From Synergistaceae bacterium (GTDB lineage Bacteria; Synergistota; Synergistia; Synergistales; Thermovirgaceae): 8,817 nt of DNA. Every line of letters starts with the position of its first letter. The stretch's first letter is position 1. The notes below the pieces were generated by a model. That model was given only the letters and a program-made list of their open reading frames with translations, was not told the DNA's origin and made no database searches. Positions 6,630 through 8,817 of the stretch are shown here, one piece after another. Made by a program: the position numbers and the translations under genes. Location of the stretch: the NCBI GenBank assembly GCA_003446665.1, contig DMCT01000137.1, positions 16,185 through 25,001 on the forward strand, read 5' to 3'.

Positions 6630-7595
6630 CTAACGGAAAAGTATGCTGACCGAGTGGTCGGAATGGATCCTGCTGATAGCTTCCGCGAAAAGCGGGGCGA
6701 TGGACAATGTTGTGATTTTATCTATTTGTTTCTCTTTGGGCAATGGTATCGTATCGGTCAATACAAGGTTTTCGATGGGAGAGGAGGCTATTCTCTCCAC
6801 TGCCGGGCCGGAGAGCACTCCGTGGGTTGCGCAGGCGTACACCTTCCTGGCCCCCCGTTCGAGCAGCGCCTCCGCAGCCTGTACCATGGTACCAGCCGTA
6901 TCTATGATATCATCCACAAGGATGGCTACCTTGCCGTCCACATGACCGATGATCTCCATGACCTCGCTCAGGTTCGCCACCTCGTGGGATCTCCTCTTGT
7001 CCACTATGGCCAGATCGGCGTTCAGGTGAACGGCAAACCGCCTGGCCCTGACCACTCCCCCGATGTCGGGTGAGACTACGACTATGTCTCCGTCTTCCTC
7101 TTTTTTGAGTATCTCCCTGAAATGGGACGCCAGCAAGGGTATCCCGGTCAGGTGGTCCACTGGAATGTCGAAAAAGCCCTGGATCTGTCCCGCATGAAGG
7201 TCCGCTGCGATCAGGCGGTGAGCACCAGCCTTTTCTATAAGGTTCGCCACGAGCTTCGCCGTTATTGGTTCGCGGGCTTTGGTCTTCCTGTCCTGACGGG
7301 CGTACCCGAAGTAGGGCGTCACGACATTTATCCTGTAGGCCGAAGCACGCCTGAGTACGTCGAGTATTATCAGAAGTTCCACCAGGTTTTCGTTGACGGG
7401 ATGGCAAGTGGACTGCACTACATACACATCTGCTCCACGGACGCTTTCTTCTATGGACACGCCCGTTTCCCCGTCGGAGAACCTAAACAACCTTGCCGCC
7501 GCCACGCCGATACCCAGGCTTTCACAAATCTTTTCGGTGAAGCCCGGGTGCGATGTGCCGGAAAAAACCTTTAACTCACGAAGTTTCGATACCAT
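6630..7595 (-). CDS. prs: Ribose-phosphate pyrophosphokinase (PRPP synthetase)
   Basis: 321 residues, the usual length for class I PRPP synthetases. Known role: transfers pyrophosphate from ATP to ribose 5-phosphate, making PRPP for purine, pyrimidine, His, Trp and NAD synthesis; cytosolic, phosphate-activated and ADP-inhibited. Seen: FSDGETGVSIEESVRG at 39-54, YARQDRK at 98-104 (ATP contact region), DLHAGQIQGFF at 132-142, KRR at 200-202 in the flexible catalytic loop region, and the PRPP loop VDDIIDTAGT at 227-236. Nothing essential is missing. The ATG at 7595 follows the glmU stop by one base, so translation is almost surely coupled. GlmU and Prs both feed activated-sugar and nucleotide pools, and this pairing is conserved in Bacillus. 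The stop is TAG at 6632-6630. Confidence 0.98.
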   Translation of the reverse strand: MVSKLRELKVFSGTSHPGFTEKICESLGIGVAAARLFRFSDGETGVSIEESVRGADVYVVQSTCHPVNENLVELLIILDVLRRASAYRINVVTPYFGYARQDRKTKAREPITAKLVANLIEKAGAHRLIAADLHAGQIQGFFDIPVDHLTGIPLLASHFREILKKEEDGDIVVVSPDIGGVVRARRFAVHLNADLAIVDKRRSHEVANLSEVMEIIGHVDGKVAILVDDIIDTAGTMVQAAEALLERGARKVYACATHGVLSGPAVERIASSPIENLVLTDTIPLPKEKQIDKITTLSIAPLFAEAISRIHSDHSVSILFR

Positions 7596-7596
7596 T

Positions 7597-8817
7597 TCAG
7601 GACTGCCCCCCCTGCTTCTTTTTGCGATGCGCCCATCCCTCTATGTTTGTCTGCCTGGACCGCGCCACAGCCAGGCTGCCCTCCGGGACGTCCTTCGTTA
7701 TCACCGAACCGGCGCCGGTGTAGGAGGAGTCACCAAGAGTCACCGGAGCGACCAGCATGGTATCGCTCCCTACGAAACAGTCGCTGCCTATGGTGGTATG
7801 GTGTTTGTTGACACCGTCGAAGTTGCAGGTAATGGTACCCGCGCCGATGTTCGTCCTTTCCCCTATTTCGGCGTCTCCTATGTAGGAAAGGTGCGGGACC
7901 TTAGCTTCGGCGCCTATGCGGCTTTTCTTTATCTCCACGAATTTCCCGATGTATGCTCCCTCGAGGACTTCGCTTCCATTTCTTATATGCGCGAATGGGC
8001 CGACTGCGGCTCCGTCCGAAAGCCGGCTGTCCGAGATGTCCACGTAACCCCTGAGGTCTGTCCGTTCACCGCAGAGCACGTTTTTAAGCACGGAATGGCT
8101 TCCTATTTTGCTTGCCCTTCCGATTTCGCTGTTTCCATAGATCTGTACGAAAGGACCTATATCGACGTCTTCGGCTATTTTTACTTTCGGCCCCACATAA
8201 ACCGTGGTCGGATCAACAAAGCGAACCCCCTGTCTCATATGCTTTTCGAGGACGCGGTCCCGTATCACCATCGAGGCGGAAGCCAGCTGCAAGGGGTCGT
8301 TTACACCCGATGCCTCGGCGGCGGCGTCAAGCAGGACAACCTTTACACCCTGTCCCTTCCGCGACATGATGCCAACCACATCGGTAAGATAATATTCTCC
8401 CTGTGCGTTGTCCGAACTTATTTCCTCCAGCGACTCCAGAAGTTCCCGTGTTCTGAAAACATAAATGCCGCTGTTTGCTACGGGACACTTTCTCTCTTTT
8501 TCCGTAGCGTCCCTTTCCTCCACGATTCTCACTAAACCTTCCTCAGTTATGACCCTCCCGTACCCCGTGGGGTCTTCGGGACGAAAGCCGTAAAACGTGC
8601 ACGCCGCTTTCGAAAAAATATGCTCTTCAATGAGCCTGTCGGCGGAATCGCTCGTAAGGTGCGGGACATCGCCGGGGATTACCAGCACATGATCTAACTT
8701 GCCGAGCCAGTCCCGAGCGCAAATGACGGCATGACCAGTTCCGTTTTGCCTGTTCTGAACGCAGATTTTTACGGCGGGCCAGTTTTCGGCCAGGTAATTT
8801 TCCACAACTTCCCTGCC
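7597..8817 (-). CDS. glmU: Bifunctional GlcNAc-1-phosphate uridyltransferase / glucosamine-1-phosphate acetyltransferase, 5' end cut by the window
   Basis: The gene runs off the right edge; 406 residues are visible, and about 55 N-terminal ones, including the nucleotide-binding loop, lie outside. Known role: the C-terminal half acetylates GlcN-1-P with acetyl-CoA and the N-terminal half adds UMP, giving UDP-GlcNAc for peptidoglycan (and lipopolysaccharide, if present). Seen (numbering from the first visible residue): NGTGHAV at 25-31, GDVPHL at 49-54, PTGYGR at 83-88, VANSGIY at 113-119, GEYYLTDV at 140-147, GVNDPLQLA at 171-179. A left-handed beta-helix of hexapeptide repeats follows from about 200, with GPFAHIRNG at 273-281, the catalytic-His region VPHLSYIGDAEIG (His309) and NIGAGTITCNFDG at 323-335. 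Both active sites look intact as far as visible. GVNDP has Pro where many GlmU proteins have Arg (GVNxR). The basic C terminus ends one base before prs. Confidence 0.97.
   Translation of the reverse strand, partial: GREVVENYLAENWPAVKICVQNRQNGTGHAVICARDWLGKLDHVLVIPGDVPHLTSDSADRLIEEHIFSKAACTFYGFRPEDPTGYGRVITEEGLVRIVEERDATEKERKCPVANSGIYVFRTRELLESLEEISSDNAQGEYYLTDVVGIMSRKGQGVKVVLLDAAAEASGVNDPLQLASASMVIRDRVLEKHMRQGVRFVDPTTVYVGPKVKIAEDVDIGPFVQIYGNSEIGRASKIGSHSVLKNVLCGERTDLRGYVDISDSRLSDGAAVGPFAHIRNGSEVLEGAYIGKFVEIKKSRIGAEAKVPHLSYIGDAEIGERTNIGAGTITCNFDGVNKHHTTIGSDCFVGSDTMLVAPVTLGDSSYTGAGSVITKDVPEGSLAVARSRQTNIEGWAHRKKKQGGQS
7606..7612 (-). promoter_or_regulatory. G7 run serving as putative ribosome binding site of prs
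   Basis: Seven G in a row on the minus strand, 10 bases before the prs ATG, inside the last codons of glmU. It is the only purine-rich element near that start, though an imperfect match to GGAGG. Skipping one base here would shift the glmU frame into the prs frame. Confidence 0.4.

Noticed and set aside
6881..6892. Perfect 12-base palindrome GTACCATGGTAC
   Set aside because: It sits within prs codons after the PRPP loop, has no second copy that I noticed and no spacer for a hairpin loop; chance is enough.
7393..8535. Long open frame (380 codons) on the plus strand opposite glmU
   Set aside because: It lies fully antisense to a clear GlmU with all its motifs. Its translation resembles no family I know and lacks low-complexity or domain signals; it is a by-product of GC-rich codon use.
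1..8817. Defence, mobile or other novel system
   Set aside because: All seven genes belong to recognised housekeeping or metabolic families with intact visible motifs. There are no transposases, repeats, tRNA or attachment sites, and no gaps large enough to hide an extra gene.

Overview
The window is a stretch of ordinary bacterial chromosome with seven closely packed genes, all on the minus strand, so transcription runs from right to left. In that order they are: glmU (missing its start at the right edge), prs, the L25/CTC ribosomal protein gene, pth, mfd, mazG, and a carboxyltransferase subunit of the OadA/PycB type (missing its end at the left edge). Gaps between genes are -17 to 80 bases. 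No stretch over 100 bases lacks a gene. I saw no tRNA, rRNA, insertion sequence, CRISPR array or phage material.

The order glmU-prs-ctc-pth-mfd-(mazG) is the one known from Bacillus subtilis and relatives (gcaD-prs-ctc-spoVC-fin-mfd-spoVT-yabM-yabN). Here the sporulation-linked genes (fin, spoVT, yabM/spoVB) are absent, and MazG is a stand-alone protein rather than the methylase-MazG fusion YabN. Together with fairly GC-rich DNA, strong GGAGG-type ribosome binding sites and an oxaloacetate-decarboxylase-type protein, this suggests a non-sporulating anaerobe on or near the Firmicutes branch. Synergistota is my best guess from protein flavour, but one window cannot settle it.

Region by region: 8817-7597 is GlmU (UDP-GlcNAc synthesis for the cell wall). 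7595-6630 is Prs (PRPP synthesis for nucleotides). 6580-5909 is L25/CTC (5S rRNA-binding protein) and 5902-5306 is Pth (rescue of peptidyl-tRNA). A hairpin lies in the 53-base gap before 5252-2100, which is Mfd (transcription-coupled repair). 2116-1322 is MazG (NTP clean-up), overlapping mfd. After an 80-base gap, 1241-1 is the carboxyltransferase, the only central-carbon gene here and possibly a separate transcription unit.

The first six genes form a coherent housekeeping operon: precursor supply (GlmU, Prs), translation upkeep (L25, Pth) and genome/nucleotide quality control (Mfd, MazG). I found no evidence for an undescribed system. The points worth a second look are small: a disordered N-terminal extension on the carboxyltransferase, a compact Mfd, a G7 run at the glmU/prs junction that would fuse the two proteins if one base were skipped, and the hairpin ahead of mfd.
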